A stretch of 64,000 nt of DNA from Mesorhizobium sp. WSM3626 (lineage in GTDB: Bacteria; Pseudomonadota; Alphaproteobacteria; Rhizobiales; Rhizobiaceae), in the NCBI RefSeq assembly GCF_000513935.1, contig NZ_AZUY01000031.1, forward strand, positions 1 through 64,000. Direction: 5' to 3'. The notes below the pieces were generated by a model that was given only the letters and a program-made list of their open reading frames with translations, was not told the origin of the DNA and made no database searches. The stretch's first letter is position 1. Each line of letters begins with the position of its first letter. Both the position numbers and the translations under genes were made by a program. This document shows positions 1 to 8,650 of the stretch, piece after piece.

Positions 1-208
1 GGTAGCCGATGAACAGCGCCTTGAACATCAAGGTCGGATCGAGCGGCGGCCGGCCATTGTCGGCGCAGTACAGCGGCGCCGTCAGCTCGTGGATAAAGGA
101 AAAGTCGATCACGCGGTCGATCTTGCGCAACAGATGATCAGCCGGAACAAGCTGATCCAACGTCACCATCTCGAGCGCGGTCTGTTCAGGGGCGGGTCGC
201 TTCAACAT
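1..208 (-). mobile_element. IS1182-family transposase, 5' end only (cut by window edge)
   Basis: Reading leftward from the ATG at 208, an open frame of 69 codons runs off the window. It begins MLKRPAPEQTALEM and contains VPADHLLRKIDRVIDFSF and DNGRPPLDPTLMFKALFIGY, the N-terminal DUF772-type region of IS1182/IS5-like DDE transposases. The catalytic part lies outside the window, so it cannot be said whether the element is intact. The bases just right of the gene are taken as the untranslated end of the element; the outer inverted repeat could not be confirmed because the partner end is not visible. Confidence 0.85.
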
Positions 209-261
209 GACCCAGTGAATCAAAAACCCTAGGCAAAAGCCAGGGGTTTGTCAGCAGTCTG

Positions 262-287
262 AACGCCGCCCATCGGGCGGCGTTTTT
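262..287 (+). terminator. Rho-independent terminator hairpin beside the IS end
   Basis: A 10-bp perfect stem (262-271 with 275-284) closed by a 3-nt loop is followed by a T run on the plus strand. Neither flanking gene is read rightward into it, so it probably belonged to a gene now left of the inserted element. It may also be the insertion target. The rest of 209-341 shows nothing else. Confidence 0.6.
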
Positions 288-341
288 CGTTTACAAGGCG
301 GAAGGCTCCGGGCTGAGTTCCCTCAGCCTGGATGAATTCAT

Positions 342-1409
342 TCAGCCGATGCGATCGCCACTTTTCGGATCAAACAGATGCAGCGACGCGGGATCGGCCG
401 CCAGCCGCACCATGTCGTTGGGCTTCACGCCGCTGCGGCCCATGGCAAAGACGCAAAGCTGCTGGCCGGCCAGTTTGACATAGAACTGCGTCGACAGGCC
501 GAGCGGCTCCACCACGCCCACTTCGCCTTGCAGGGGGCCGTCATCGGCCAGCCGGATATGCTCGGGGCGCAGGCCGACGGTGATGACGTCGCCATCCCTG
601 AGCGGCAGGCCGTCCGGCAGCCGAAGCTTCTGGCCATCGGACAACACGGCGTCCACCTTGCCGCCCTTCTTCACCGCCGCCGGCAGGAAATTCATCCCAG
701 GCGAGCCGATGAAGCCGGCGACGAATATATTGGCCGGCCTGTCATAGAGATCGAGCGGCGCGCCGACCTGCTGGATCAGCCCGTCATGCATGACGACGAT
801 GCGATCGGCCATGGTCATCGCCTCGATCTGGTCGTGGGTGACGTAGACAGAAGTGGTCTTCAACTGCTGGTGCAGTGCCTTGATCTCGGCGCGCATATGG
901 ACGCGCAATTTGGCGTCGAGGTTCGACAGTGGCTCGTCGAAGAGAAAAACCTTGGGATCGCGCACGATGGCACGGCCCATGGCGACGCGCTGGCGCTGGC
1001 CGCCGGACAATTGCCTGGGCAAGCGTTGCAGGAACGGGTCGAGCCCCAGCCGCTTGGCCGCACCATCGACGCGAGCATCGATCGCCGGCTTATCGGCCTT
1101 TCGCAGCATCAGGCTGAAGCCCATGTTCTTCGATACGTCCATATGCGGATAGAGCGCGTAGGACTGGAACACCATGGCGATGTCGCGGTCCTTGGGCGCC
1201 ACGTCGTTGACCAGCCGCTCGCCGATGCGGATTTCGCCGCCGGAGGCTTCCTCGAGCCCTGCGATCATGCGCAAAAGCGTGGACTTGCCGCAGCCGGACG
1301 GTCCGACCAGCACGACGAACTCGCCATCGGCAATCTCAAGATCGACCGCGTGCAGGACGCGCACGGCGCCGTAGTCCTTACGAACCTTTTCGAGTGTAAC
1401 AGAGGCCAT
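342..1409 (-). CDS. CUT1 sugar-type ABC transporter ATP-binding protein (UgpC/MalK family)
   Basis: Cytoplasmic ATPase of a binding-protein-dependent importer, 355 aa as usual for the MalK/UgpC group. The Walker A motif GPSGCGKST is at residues 36-44, the ABC signature LSGGQ at 134-138, Walker B VFLFDEP at 154-160 and the switch His at 192. The C-terminal 120 residues form the TOBE/MalK regulatory region, including GLRPEHIRL. It is the last gene of the leftward operon, 4 bp after the second permease gene. The substrate cannot be read from the ATPase, and ugpC is only the nearest family name. Confidence 0.92.
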   Translation of the reverse strand: MASVTLEKVRKDYGAVRVLHAVDLEIADGEFVVLVGPSGCGKSTLLRMIAGLEEASGGEIRIGERLVNDVAPKDRDIAMVFQSYALYPHMDVSKNMGFSLMLRKADKPAIDARVDGAAKRLGLDPFLQRLPRQLSGGQRQRVAMGRAIVRDPKVFLFDEPLSNLDAKLRVHMRAEIKALHQQLKTTSVYVTHDQIEAMTMADRIVVMHDGLIQQVGAPLDLYDRPANIFVAGFIGSPGMNFLPAAVKKGGKVDAVLSDGQKLRLPDGLPLRDGDVITVGLRPEHIRLADDGPLQGEVGVVEPLGLSTQFYVKLAGQQLCVFAMGRSGVKPNDMVRLAADPASLHLFDPKSGDRIG

Positions 1410-1413
1410 CGAT

Positions 1414-2262
1414 CTATCCTTTGACGGCGCCGGCGGTCAGGCCGGTGACGAGATAGCGTTGCAGGAAGGCGAAGAAGATGCAGACCGGGATCAGCGCCAG
1501 GATCGACGCCGCCATCATCTGCCCCCAATCGACGGCGAACTTGCCGATGAAGGTGAGCAGGCCGACGGCGAAGGTCTTCTGGTCGTCGCTGGAAATCAAC
1601 ATCAGCGCGAACAACAGTTCGCTCCATGCGGCGGTGAAGACGAAGCCCAGCGTCGCGCCCATGCCGGGCAGCGTCAGCGGCACGATCACCCGGCGCATTG
1701 CCTGCGCGCGGGTGCAGCCGTCGATCATCGCCGCCTCCTCCAGATCCTTCGGGATGCCATCGAAGAAGGACTGCATCAGGAAGGTGGCGAAGGCGGTGTT
1801 GAAGGCGGTGTAGATGATGATCAGCCCGGTCAGGCTGTTGATCAGGCCGATCTGACCCATCACGCGGTAGATCGGCGGAATGACCATCACCAGCGGAAAG
1901 GTCTGGGTCAAAAGGAGCAACAGCGCCAGTGCAGCCTTGCCGCGAAAGGTGAAGCGCGACATGGCGTAGCCGGCGAGCGTGGCGATGACCGTGACCAGGG
2001 CCGCCGTCGACACCGAGACGATGACGCTGTTGAGGAAATAGCGTGGGAAATCGGTGGCTTCGAGCACGGTGACGAAGTTCTGTAGTGTCATGTGCGACGG
2101 CCAGAAGGTGATGCCTTCGGAATAGAGCAGCCGCTCAGGCGTAACCGAAATCTTCAGCGTCCAGTAGATCGGGAACAGAGCGAAGACCACATAGGCGGCG
2201 ATCGCGGCGTACAGGCCGATGCCGCCGAAGAAGCGCTGCGGGGCTGAGCGTCCAGCGATCAT
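1414..2262 (-). CDS. ABC transporter permease, MalG-type
   Basis: Inner-membrane permease of 282 aa with about six hydrophobic segments. The cytoplasmic EAA loop, [18 protein letters not shown], near residues 185-202 contacts the ATPase. Its start codon shares one base with the stop of the upstream permease gene (TGATG), which points to translational coupling. Length and EAA loop place it in the second-permease (MalG/UgpE-like) class of CUT1 importers for oligosaccharides or polyols. Confidence 0.92.
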   Translation of the reverse strand: MIAGRSAPQRFFGGIGLYAAIAAYVVFALFPIYWTLKISVTPERLLYSEGITFWPSHMTLQNFVTVLEATDFPRYFLNSVIVSVSTAALVTVIATLAGYAMSRFTFRGKAALALLLLLTQTFPLVMVIPPIYRVMGQIGLINSLTGLIIIYTAFNTAFATFLMQSFFDGIPKDLEEAAMIDGCTRAQAMRRVIVPLTLPGMGATLGFVFTAAWSELLFALMLISSDDQKTFAVGLLTFIGKFAVDWGQMMAASILALIPVCIFFAFLQRYLVTGLTAGAVKG

Positions 2263-3185
2263 CAGGCGTGTCTCACAAGCGAGCGGCGGATGGCGATCAG
2301 CACGATCGCGTAGGCGATGAGCAGGACGAGCAGCAGCACGGCCACAGCCGAGGCATAGCCCTTGTCCAGCGACTTGAAGGCGCTGACATAGATGTAGACC
2401 GGAACCGTGTTGGTCGAGCCGGCCGGTCCGCCCTCGGTCATGACGAAGATCAGGTCGGCGAAGGTGGCGATCCAGATCGTGCGCAGCATCACCGTGATGG
2501 CGATGGTCGGCGCCAGGAACGGCAGTGTCACCTTGGTGAAGCGTTGCAACGGAGAAGCGCCGTCGATCGCCGCCGCCTCATGCAGTTCCGAGGGGATAGA
2601 CTTCAGCGCCGCCAGCAGCGTGATGGCGAAGAACGGAATGCCGAACCAGACATTGGCGATGATCGGCCCCCACATGGCGGTGGCCGGATCGGAGAGAACG
2701 TTGGTCGGTTCGGCTTTCAGCCCCAGCGCGAAAAGCCAGTGTGGCAGCGGACCGACGATCGGGTTGAACAGCCAGGCCCAGGTCAGGCCCGACAGGAAGG
2801 ACGGCACCGCCCAGGGCAGGAAGACCAGCGCCTGCACCACCTTGCGGCCCCAGAACGGCTTGTCGAGCAGCAACGCCAGGCCAAGACCGAGGAAGAACTG
2901 GAAGAACAGGCTGGTCACCGTCCACCACAACGTGTTGATCAGCGCCTGGCCCAGCACCTGATCCGACAGCATCGCCTGATACTGCCCGAGCCCGACATAT
3001 TCGGATTTGAAGGCCGAGAATTTGCGGAAGGAGTAGCTGATCCCGATGACCAGCGGCACGAGCAGCACCACGACCAGCAGGATGATCGCCGGGCTGAGAT
3101 AGAGCCAGGGCTCGATCGTCGCGTGGGAGAGCCGCTTCTTTCGCGGCCTCCCTGCGGATCGAATTTCGGATACGGCATAAGTCAT
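2262..3185 (-). CDS. ABC transporter permease, MalF-type
   Basis: First permease of the importer, 307 aa. A basic N-terminal tail (GRPRKKRLSH) precedes the first membrane segment at about residues 27-50, with several more hydrophobic spans after it. The EAA loop is LHEAAAIDGASPLQRFTKV. It lacks the large periplasmic insert of enterobacterial MalF, as is normal for short CUT1 permeases. It is separated from the binding-protein gene by a palindromic repeat of about 170 bp and coupled to the next permease by a one-base overlap. Confidence 0.92.
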   Translation of the reverse strand: MTYAVSEIRSAGRPRKKRLSHATIEPWLYLSPAIILLVVVLLVPLVIGISYSFRKFSAFKSEYVGLGQYQAMLSDQVLGQALINTLWWTVTSLFFQFFLGLGLALLLDKPFWGRKVVQALVFLPWAVPSFLSGLTWAWLFNPIVGPLPHWLFALGLKAEPTNVLSDPATAMWGPIIANVWFGIPFFAITLLAALKSIPSELHEAAAIDGASPLQRFTKVTLPFLAPTIAITVMLRTIWIATFADLIFVMTEGGPAGSTNTVPVYIYVSAFKSLDKGYASAVAVLLLVLLIAYAIVLIAIRRSLVRHA

Positions 3186-3230
3186 TGGCTGTGGGCGTCC
3201 TCTGGGAGCGCGGCGTTGGCGACAAGCGTC

Positions 3231-3398
3231 CTTCTCCCCGTTTTACGGGGAGAAGATGCCGGTCCACCCTCCGCAGCTGCAGCGCAGCTGCTGCGGGGGA
3301 CGGGCAGGCGGATGAGGGGCGGCGCCAGCTTCCCAGAACACAGCGCTGCCCCTCATCCGGCCCTATCGGGCCACCTTCTCCCCGTGAACGGAGAGAAG
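3231..3398. repeat. Rhizobial-type palindromic intergenic repeat
   Basis: The element fills most of the 226-bp gap between the binding-protein and permease genes. It holds a perfect 10-bp hairpin (3231-3240 with 3246-3255). A GC-rich inverted repeat lies around 3271-3296. A longer pairing joins the CGGATGAGGGG box near 3309 to its complement near 3349-3359, and the end again carries ACCTTCTCCCCGT. Modules of this 'cttctccccg / cccctcatccgg' type are familiar from Mesorhizobium and Rhizobium intergenic regions (recognition from memory). In the transcript it would fold strongly. Confidence 0.75.
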
Positions 3399-3411
3399 GC
3401 AAAAGAGGCGC

Positions 3412-4689
3412 TTACTTCTTGTTCTTCGCCAACCAGTCCTGCTGTTCCTTGGTCAGGAAGGCAGCCCATTGGTCGGCGACGTCCTTGGCCGTCTTCTGGC
3501 CAAGCAGCACTTCCTGGAAGTTCTTGATCGCCACCTGGTCGACGAAATTGCCGAGGTTTTCCAGATGCGTCGGCGGCGTCACCATTTCATATTTGGAACT
3601 GTCGCTCAGCTCCGTGAACCAGCCCTTGAACTGCTCGGTCTTGAAATGGGGATCCTGCTCGGCGCCCTTGTGGATCGGCACGACGCCGACTTCCTTAGCC
3701 CATTCCAGATTGTCCTTCGGCGAGAGCAGCGTTGCCATCAGCTTCCAGGCGTCGTCCTTGTGCTGCGAATTGGCGAACATCGCCCAACCAGCATAGCCCA
3801 GCGTTGGGTAGGATTTGCCGCTCGGTCCGACCGGCAGCGGCGCCACGGCGAAGTCGTCGGCATTCATCTTGTCGGCGATGCCGAGCAACGCGTCCGGATC
3901 CTGGTTGAGCATGGCGCAGGTGCCGGAATAGAAACCGGTGACGGTCTCATTGAAGCCCCAGCTCACGGAATCCTTCGGCGCAAGACCGTTCTTGTACATG
4001 TCGGCCAGCATCTGCAGGCCCTTGACCGAGCCCTCTTCATTGATGGTCGAAGTGCCGTCCTCGTTGAAATAGCCGCCCTTGCCGGCAGCGATGTTCATGA
4101 ACATGTGCATACCGTTGAAGGCGCCCGGCCCGCCGCGCAGGCAATAGCCATACTTTCCAGGGATGGCGGAGATCTTCTTGGAATCGGCGACGAAATCGTC
4201 GAGCGTTGCCGGCGGGCCGTCGAGACCGGCCTCCTTGAACAGCTTCTTGTTCCAGAACAGCGCGTTCACATAGTAGCCATAGGGGATCATGAACTGGGTG
4301 TTGTTCACGGTCGAGCCGAACTGCTTGGCGCGGTCGCCGAGCGTCTTGGCGTCGTCCCATTTGGCCATATAGGGGCCGAGATCCTCGAGTTGGGCGTTGT
4401 TGGCATAAAGCCCCATCCAGCGTTCCGGCATCTCGACCACATCGGGCGTATCGCCGGCCTGCACCATGGTGAGGAATTTTTCGAAGGCCTGGCCCCAGGG
4501 CAGCGAGACGAGCTCGACCTTGACGCCGGGATTGGCCGTCTCGAACTCGGCGATCTGCTTTTTCAGGAATTCGGTGCGTGGCGGACTGGTGATCACCTCG
4601 ACCATTTTCAGGGTCGAATCGGCCAGCGCGCCTCCGGCGGAAATCGCCAGCCCCGCGACGGTGGCAAGCATGACGGTCAGTTTTTTCAT
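3412..4689 (-). CDS. ABC transporter sugar-type substrate-binding protein
   Basis: Periplasmic solute-binding protein of 425 aa that delivers substrate to the permeases. The signal peptide runs from MKKLTVML to about residue 23 (Ala-Asp junction AGGALA-DS). The mature part has the family-1 binding-protein pattern (FLKKQIAEFETANPGVKVEL and later GYAGWAMFANSQHKDDAWK). I chose the ATG at 4689 because GGGAG lies 8 bases before it; an in-frame ATG at 4704 would put that ribosome site inside the coding region. It is preceded by the PLP-enzyme gene with a 29-bp gap. Confidence 0.93.
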   Translation of the reverse strand: MKKLTVMLATVAGLAISAGGALADSTLKMVEVITSPPRTEFLKKQIAEFETANPGVKVELVSLPWGQAFEKFLTMVQAGDTPDVVEMPERWMGLYANNAQLEDLGPYMAKWDDAKTLGDRAKQFGSTVNNTQFMIPYGYYVNALFWNKKLFKEAGLDGPPATLDDFVADSKKISAIPGKYGYCLRGGPGAFNGMHMFMNIAAGKGGYFNEDGTSTINEEGSVKGLQMLADMYKNGLAPKDSVSWGFNETVTGFYSGTCAMLNQDPDALLGIADKMNADDFAVAPLPVGPSGKSYPTLGYAGWAMFANSQHKDDAWKLMATLLSPKDNLEWAKEVGVVPIHKGAEQDPHFKTEQFKGWFTELSDSSKYEMVTPPTHLENLGNFVDQVAIKNFQEVLLGQKTAKDVADQWAAFLTKEQQDWLAKNKK

Positions 4690-4718
4690 GTTCAAGACTC
4701 CCATTTTGAACCCGCTTG

Positions 4719-5906
4719 TTATTTTCTGGCTTTTTCGAAGGCCTGGGCGACATCCGCCCAGAGATCCTCGACACTTTCCAATCCGACATTGAAGCGGATG
4801 GTTCGGGGGCTGACGCCGAAGCGCGCCATCGAATTCAGTCCCGGCGTCTGTTCCAGCGACGCCTTGGCCGGCACGACCAGACTCTCATGCCCGCCCCAGC
4901 TGACGCCGATGCGGAAATATTTCAACGCGTCGACGAAGACGGGAATGTCGATATCCTCGGTAACCTCGAACGAGAACAACCCGCCATAGCCGGCAAGCGT
5001 CGCCTTGCCCGGATGGTTCGAATAGACAGGGTGGTTGACCCGCTCGACATTGCCATGCGCCTTCAGCCGCTCGGCGATGGCAAGCCCGCTCTTCATGTGG
5101 TGCGGCAGGCGCAGCGGCAGCGTGCGCAGGCCGCGCAGCAGCAGCCAGGCCTCGAACGGCGACAGCTTGCCACCGAGATAGGAATAGGTCTGCTCGTTGA
5201 TATGCTTGATGTGCGCGGCCGAGCCAGCCACCACGCCGGCAACGGTGTCGCTATGGCCGCCGAGATATTTCGAGGCCGAGTGCAGCACGAGGTCGACGCC
5301 GTGCGAGATCGGCTTCTGGAACACCGGCGTCGCCCAGGAATTGTCGATGGTGGTGACGATGCCCTGTTCCTTGGCCAACCGGGTCAGATGCGGCAGGTCC
5401 TGGAGTTCGAACACCATCGAGGTTGGGCTTTCCAGGTAAAGCAGCTTGGCGCCGGGCAATGCCCCCGCGACCGCATCCGGGTCGGAGCCGTCGACATAGT
5501 CGACCTTGATGTTGAGCCGCGGTAGGAGGCGTTCGAACAGCCGGTAGGCATCGCCGTAACAATTGCGCACCGCAACGATGCGCTCGCCCGCTCCGACGAA
5601 GGCAAGCACGGTTGCGCTGATCGCCGCCATGCCGCTGGAGAATCCGCGCGCGGCCTCGGCGCCTTCGAGCGCCGCGACCCGCGACTCGAACTCCATCACC
5701 GTCGGATTGTCGCCGCGCGAATAGATCGGCTGCTTTCGTTTGCCGGCAAACGTATCAGCCATTTCGGCATAATTGGCGAAGGTGAACAGTGAGGTCTGGT
5801 AGATCGGCGGCACGACGGCGCCGCCTGGGAACGGCTCGTCATGCGCCAAAAGCGTCGCCGCCTCGGCGAGATAGTCTTGATCGAAACCGGCTGGCTGCTC
5901 GTTCAT
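4719..5906 (-). CDS. Cys/Met-metabolism PLP-dependent enzyme (cystathionine gamma-synthase/beta-lyase superfamily)
   Basis: A 395-aa fold-type I PLP enzyme acting on a sulfur amino acid or a related gamma- or beta-substituted amino acid. Family marks are YSRGDNPTV at 62-70, the SSGMAAI phosphate-binding stretch at 90-96, and the PLP lysine K213 in SASKYLGGHSDT. The ATG at 5906 is preferred over the one at 5936 because it starts just after the regulator's stop codon at 5908. It lies between a GntR regulator and a sugar-type ABC transporter, an unusual position for a methionine-pathway enzyme. It may therefore process the imported compound. The exact reaction (lyase, sulfhydrylase or synthase) is not decided by the sequence. 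Confidence 0.85.
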   Translation of the reverse strand: MNEQPAGFDQDYLAEAATLLAHDEPFPGGAVVPPIYQTSLFTFANYAEMADTFAGKRKQPIYSRGDNPTVMEFESRVAALEGAEAARGFSSGMAAISATVLAFVGAGERIVAVRNCYGDAYRLFERLLPRLNIKVDYVDGSDPDAVAGALPGAKLLYLESPTSMVFELQDLPHLTRLAKEQGIVTTIDNSWATPVFQKPISHGVDLVLHSASKYLGGHSDTVAGVVAGSAAHIKHINEQTYSYLGGKLSPFEAWLLLRGLRTLPLRLPHHMKSGLAIAERLKAHGNVERVNHPVYSNHPGKATLAGYGGLFSFEVTEDIDIPVFVDALKYFRIGVSWGGHESLVVPAKASLEQTPGLNSMARFGVSPRTIRFNVGLESVEDLWADVAQAFEKARK

Positions 5907-5907
5907 C

Positions 5908-6636
5908 TCAGGTCCGAAGTTTGAGTTTGGCCGCACCGCGCTTCAGGTCGTCCTCGACGGTGGCGATGAGCTTCAGCGCCTCGGCGCGGGCGCCCCGTGG
6001 ATCGCGTGCCGCGATGCATTCGTAGATGGTGCGGTGATAGGGAAAGCTGGCATGGCCGAAATCGCGCACGCCGAGCGGATGCTCCCAGAAGCGATGGAAC
6101 AGTTCGTGCATGGCGGCGATGATCTGTTCGAACAGCGGATTGCCGGAGACCCGGTAGATCGCCTGGTGGAATTCCCAGTCCTCTTCCGATGACATGCCGT
6201 CAAGGGTGCGAAACGCCTGCTCCATGATATCGAGCTTGCGTTCGATCTCGGCAATGTTGGCCGGGCTTGCCCGCTCGGCGCACAGCGCCGCCGCTTCCGC
6301 TTCCAGCGCGCGGCGGATTTCCAGCGTCTGCATCAAGCTGGTGAAGTCATTGCCGCCCGCCAGCGTCAGCGGCAGATGCAGCATGTCGGGCGAGACGGCC
6401 GCCTTGAGATAGGTGCCGCTGCCTTGCCGTCGTTCGACCAGGCCCAATCCTTCCCACCGCGTCAGCGCCTCGCGCACCGTGTTGCGGCTGACCTTGAGCC
6501 GTTCTGCCAGGATGCGCTCGGTCGGCAGTCGCCCACCAGGCTGCAGGGCCTCGGCGCGGACGAAGCCCACCAATGCCTTCAGCACGGCGTCGTCACGCGC
6601 CGTCGTCTGAATGGGTGGCAGGCTGTTCTGGTCCAC
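5908..6636 (-). CDS. GntR-family transcriptional regulator, FadR/FCD subgroup
   Basis: A 242-aa regulator. The N-terminal winged helix-turn-helix (about residues 12-80) holds GGRLPTERILAERLKVSRNTVREALTRW split around the recognition helix. The C-terminal all-helical FCD ligand domain has metal-site residues typical of the group (DWEFHQAIYRVSGN, then FPYHRTIYECI). I set the start at the GTG at 6636, because GGAGG lies 4 bases upstream and an FCD-type operator lies further upstream. The longer frame from 6756 would encode the operator. It probably controls the whole leftward operon and itself. Confidence 0.85.
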   Translation of the reverse strand: MDQNSLPPIQTTARDDAVLKALVGFVRAEALQPGGRLPTERILAERLKVSRNTVREALTRWEGLGLVERRQGSGTYLKAAVSPDMLHLPLTLAGGNDFTSLMQTLEIRRALEAEAAALCAERASPANIAEIERKLDIMEQAFRTLDGMSSEEDWEFHQAIYRVSGNPLFEQIIAAMHELFHRFWEHPLGVRDFGHASFPYHRTIYECIAARDPRGARAEALKLIATVEDDLKRGAAKLKLRT

Positions 6637-6646
6637 ACTTCCTCCA

Positions 6647-6670
6647 AATGGTCCAATGGTCCAACCAATT
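6647..6670. promoter_or_regulatory. Probable FCD-GntR operator, TGGT-N3-ACCA
   Basis: At 6657-6667 the sequence TGGTCCAACCA is a perfect inverted repeat of TGGT/ACCA with a 3-bp spacer, the form known for FadR-type operators. A second TGGTCCA lies 8 bp earlier (6649-6655). Both sit 10-30 bp upstream of the GTG start of the regulator gene, which suits autoregulation. Confidence 0.55.
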
Positions 6671-6736
6671 TCTGCACAGATGGGCCCTCCTGTCAATCGC
6701 TTGTCAGGAGGCAACCAGTCTTCAGCCTGTGGAAGG

Positions 6737-8260
6737 TTATGACGCGCTGCGTTCAAAAGGATACCCGGGCGCGGCAGCCGGTCCGAACCATCTTGTCAGC
6801 GCATCGGCCAATCCCTGTTGCGTCCCAATTCCGACCCAAGCCACGTATCCATCGGGCCGGATCAAAACCGCGTCGGGTGCAGCGACCGTTCCCAGTACAG
6901 GAAGCTCCCAGGCACCGGCATACCCGGCATCGATATGCCGGATCCGGTCGATCCAAGGCGCGGTGTCCAGCCTGCCTGGTTCACCGAAATTGAGGAGCAG
7001 CGGCCGCGCGTCGTGAAGCAAGGTAAACAGCCGTAGCGGCCCGTTGGCGGTGGTGAGGTCGAGATCGGGCATGCGCCGCCCAAGCAGCGCGTGCCCTTCC
7101 CCGAGGTCGTAGTGGACACCCAGGCCGGACATCTCCGCGGCGATCCGTTTGCGTGGCCCGTCCATGGCGAGCAGCTCGGCAAAGGTATCGCTCAATGCCT
7201 TGGTGCGTGCATCCATACGACGAAGCGCGACCTGCGCGAGCGCGTTGCGCAGCACGCGGGCGGCGACCGGATGGCGTTCGGCATGGTAGCTGTCGAGCAG
7301 GCTGTCCGGTGATACCAGCTTGATCACCTGTGCCAGTTTCCATCCGAGGTTGACCGCGTCCTGCACGCCGATGTTGAGGCCCTGTCCGCCCATTGGGGGA
7401 TGGACGTGCGCGGCATCGCCGGCCAGCAGAACACGTCTGTCGCGGTAGGCGGCAGCCTGGCGCGTCATGTCGGTGAACCGCGAAATCCAGGTCGGACTGT
7501 GGACCCCGTAATCGGTGCCATACACTGCGACGAGTGCCTCGCTGAGATCGCGCAGTGTCGGTTCGCCACCAATGGTCAGTTGCCTCTCGGTCAGCACGAC
7601 ACCCACCCGGCCACTTTCCTCGATCTTGCCGATCGCATGAATACCGTAGGCGTCGCTGCGAAAGCCCAATGCAGGTTCCTCCGCCATCTCGACCTCGGCG
7701 ATCATCCAGCTCATCGTTGGATCCCATCCGTCGAACGCGATGCCCGCCGCCTTGCGGATCATGCTGCGTCCGCCGTCGCAGCCGACGAGATACTGCGCCC
7801 TCAGGCACTGGCCACCGGACAGATCGACGTCGACGCCACCATCACCCTGTGCGAAACCCGTGACATCCTGTCCGCGATAGATCGGCACCCCCAACTCGCT
7901 GATCCAGTCGGCCAATATCCGCTCGATATGGTTTTGCCGCAGCGCCAGCAGATAGTTGTGCCGCGTGGGAAAATCGCTGATGTCCAACCGGATCATGTGA
8001 AATCCCACGGACGGCGATGGCTGTCCCTGCGAGAGGAACCGGCCGGCAATTCCGCGCTGGTCGAGCACCTCGATGGTGCGTGCGTGCAGGCCACCCGCCC
8101 GCGAACCGATGAGTTCCTGATTTGGCCGCCGCTCGACAATGGCCACATCGACGCCAGCCAAAGCGAGTTCGCCGGCCAACATCAACCCGGTCGGACCGCC
8201 TCCGGCGATCACCACCGCATGGTCCCGACGCACTTGACCTCTTGGCAACAATTCCGGCAT
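6737..8260 (-). CDS. FAD-dependent aromatic monooxygenase (PheA/TfdB type)
   Basis: A 507-aa flavoprotein hydroxylase that would use NAD(P)H and O2 on a phenolic or polyketide-like substrate. The N-terminal Rossmann motif AGGGPTGLMLAGELALAG binds FAD, GCDGGRS is the DG motif, and RVLLAGDAAHVHPPMGGQG is the GD motif. The C-terminal 130 residues match the thioredoxin-like tail of the phenol hydroxylase/Rox group. The ATG at 8260 has GGGAG 7 bases upstream; the longer frame to 8425 reads through non-coding-looking DNA. It stands alone, 100 bp downstream of the divergently unrelated regulator start. A rifampicin- or tetracycline-type inactivating oxygenase is an alternative that cannot be excluded. 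Confidence 0.85.
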   Translation of the reverse strand: MPELLPRGQVRRDHAVVIAGGGPTGLMLAGELALAGVDVAIVERRPNQELIGSRAGGLHARTIEVLDQRGIAGRFLSQGQPSPSVGFHMIRLDISDFPTRHNYLLALRQNHIERILADWISELGVPIYRGQDVTGFAQGDGGVDVDLSGGQCLRAQYLVGCDGGRSMIRKAAGIAFDGWDPTMSWMIAEVEMAEEPALGFRSDAYGIHAIGKIEESGRVGVVLTERQLTIGGEPTLRDLSEALVAVYGTDYGVHSPTWISRFTDMTRQAAAYRDRRVLLAGDAAHVHPPMGGQGLNIGVQDAVNLGWKLAQVIKLVSPDSLLDSYHAERHPVAARVLRNALAQVALRRMDARTKALSDTFAELLAMDGPRKRIAAEMSGLGVHYDLGEGHALLGRRMPDLDLTTANGPLRLFTLLHDARPLLLNFGEPGRLDTAPWIDRIRHIDAGYAGAWELPVLGTVAAPDAVLIRPDGYVAWVGIGTQQGLADALTRWFGPAAAPGYPFERSAS

Positions 8261-8476
8261 TTCGCCACTCCCGTTTCCGTTAACCTGGGTCGCGGTTTTA
8301 CGGGAACAGCCGGGTCTTGCCGCAAGCCCCTTGTGCGCCATATCTATGAAATGGAGGGGGTAGCTTCTCTCCGTCCCCTTTTGTGAACGGCAGCGAAAAG
8401 TCACGACCTTGCGAAATGATAGCACGCGAAGTGCAACTGAAGCCGTTACAATCCAGGTTCAGACCCTGCCGCGCAC

Positions 8477-8503
8477 AAAAAAGCCCCGGCACTTCCGGGG
8501 CTT
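8477..8503 (-). terminator. Rho-independent terminator, minus strand
   Basis: A 9-bp perfect stem (8481-8489 with 8495-8503, 5-nt loop) is followed on the minus strand by six Us. It would stop leftward transcripts, either from pleD (more than 300 bp away) or from a transcript starting inside this intergenic region. No leftward gene ends next to it. Confidence 0.65.
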
Positions 8504-8529
8504 GACGCAGATTCCTAATGTCATATCGG
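8502..8529 (+). promoter_or_regulatory. Weak promoter candidate for the small ORF
   Basis: TTGACG (8502-8507), a good -35 box, is followed after 16 bp by TATCGG (8524-8529), a poor -10. Transcription would begin about 40 bp before the small ORF at 8576. The -35 box overlaps the arm of the minus-strand terminator. Confidence 0.3.
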
Positions 8530-8575
8530 AAAAAGGGGGCCGGTCGGCGTTTGGCAGCGGTACGAGGAGGCCACT

Positions 8576-8650
8576 ATGTGCCAGCGCCGGCCGGCCGACC
8601 CCACGGACCCAGGAGATGCGGCGGACCTGAGCATCATGGGGTATTCCTGA
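8576..8650 (+). CDS. Putative 24-residue small protein
   Basis: A short ORF beginning MCQRRPADP, with an Asp/Ala-rich middle and ending LSIMGYS. It has an almost ideal ribosome site, GAGGAGG at 8564-8570, 5 bases before the ATG. A possible promoter lies upstream, and a 9-bp GC hairpin (8656-8664 with 8678-8686) starts 5 bp after the stop and could end the transcript. I do not recognise the product; the charged sequence has no membrane segment or signal peptide. The support is the ribosome site and layout only, so it could also be the coding part of a dual-function small RNA. Confidence 0.45.
   Translation: MCQRRPADPTDPGDAADLSIMGYS

Noticed and set aside
2268..3527. 419-aa plus-strand frame over the MalF-type permease and the repeat
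   Set aside because: It is mostly antisense to the permease; its distal part translates the palindromic repeat.
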